Source: Branchinecta lynchi
Taxonomy: Eukaryota; Arthropoda; Branchiopoda; Anostraca; Branchinectidae
DNA length: 64,000 nucleotides
Direction of reading: 5' to 3'
NCBI GenBank assembly: GCA_023053575.1
Contig: JAKZAP010000021.1
Span: 1,695,790-1,759,789 of the forward strand
The notes beneath the pieces are model-generated. The model was not told where the DNA came from. It made no database searches and worked only from the letters and a program-made list of their open reading frames with translations. How positions within the stretch are numbered: position 1 is the first letter of the stretch; every line of letters starts with the position of its first letter. This document shows positions 63,906 through 64,000 of this stretch, piece after piece. The position numbers and the translations under genes were made by a program.

Positions 63906-64000
63906 TAATGATCAACCAGCAGGAAAAGGAAACTGACAGATCGATTCAGCAGGACAGACAAGAATTCTGATTGGCGCCTTTTCTAGTTTTCTCCTTTACC

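Overview
The window looks like a stretch of a metazoan, probably invertebrate, nuclear genome. It is AT-rich and gene-poor, with spliceosomal exons bounded by GT..AG, THAP and C2H2 zinc-finger exons, a GT92-family glycosyltransferase, a decayed ribosomal-protein L35 copy, many 5'-truncated LINEs and a Penelope-like retroelement. I cannot name the species from sequence alone. Most of the DNA is transposon-derived.

Host-like genes. (1) On the + strand, a C2H2 zinc-finger exon (1623-1814) and a terminal THAP exon (7147-7553) have matching phase-1 splice sites; the 5.3 kb between them is an intron filled with repeats. (2) On the + strand, a second THAP-like gene has exons 11317-11693, 11755-11820 and 12583-12748. 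Their phases fit exactly, and it may continue into an exon at 19941-20335. (3) On the - strand, a complete intronless coding region (33625-35127) encodes a 500-residue type II membrane GT92 glycosyltransferase. A decayed RPL35-like copy lies at 31728-32027, and a broken C2H2-like coding region at about 48880-50215.

Mobile DNA. Target-site duplications (TSDs) can be read directly for many elements. There are hAT-type MITEs with 8-bp TSDs, elements with TAA/TTA-type TSDs, elements with TTAA TSDs, and TA-flanked foldback elements. LINE remnants occur on both strands. Three modular, ORF-less repeat families make up much of 4.8-6.5, 9.8-10.9, 13.2-15.5, 29.3-31.4, 32.1-33.1, 37.0-40.7, 51.0-52.3 and 54.8-56.7 kb. 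R1 has terminal hairpins and a roughly 100-bp rhythm. R2 has GGGATCCC palindromic ends and units of about 135-138 bp. R6 has TTAA TSDs and TIRs.

The most notable system is a Penelope-like element at 42087-43350 with a GIY-YIG endonuclease ORF. It is bracketed by inverted repeats that carry hammerhead-ribozyme-like core boxes, and it sits inside a hAT-like MITE. Related inverted pairs without an ORF lie at 35745-36260 and 58110-58345, and a 71-bp fragment with a perfect 13-bp TSD lies at 6773-6843. Several insertions can be read against an empty-site paralogue inside this same window, which gives a relative order of events.
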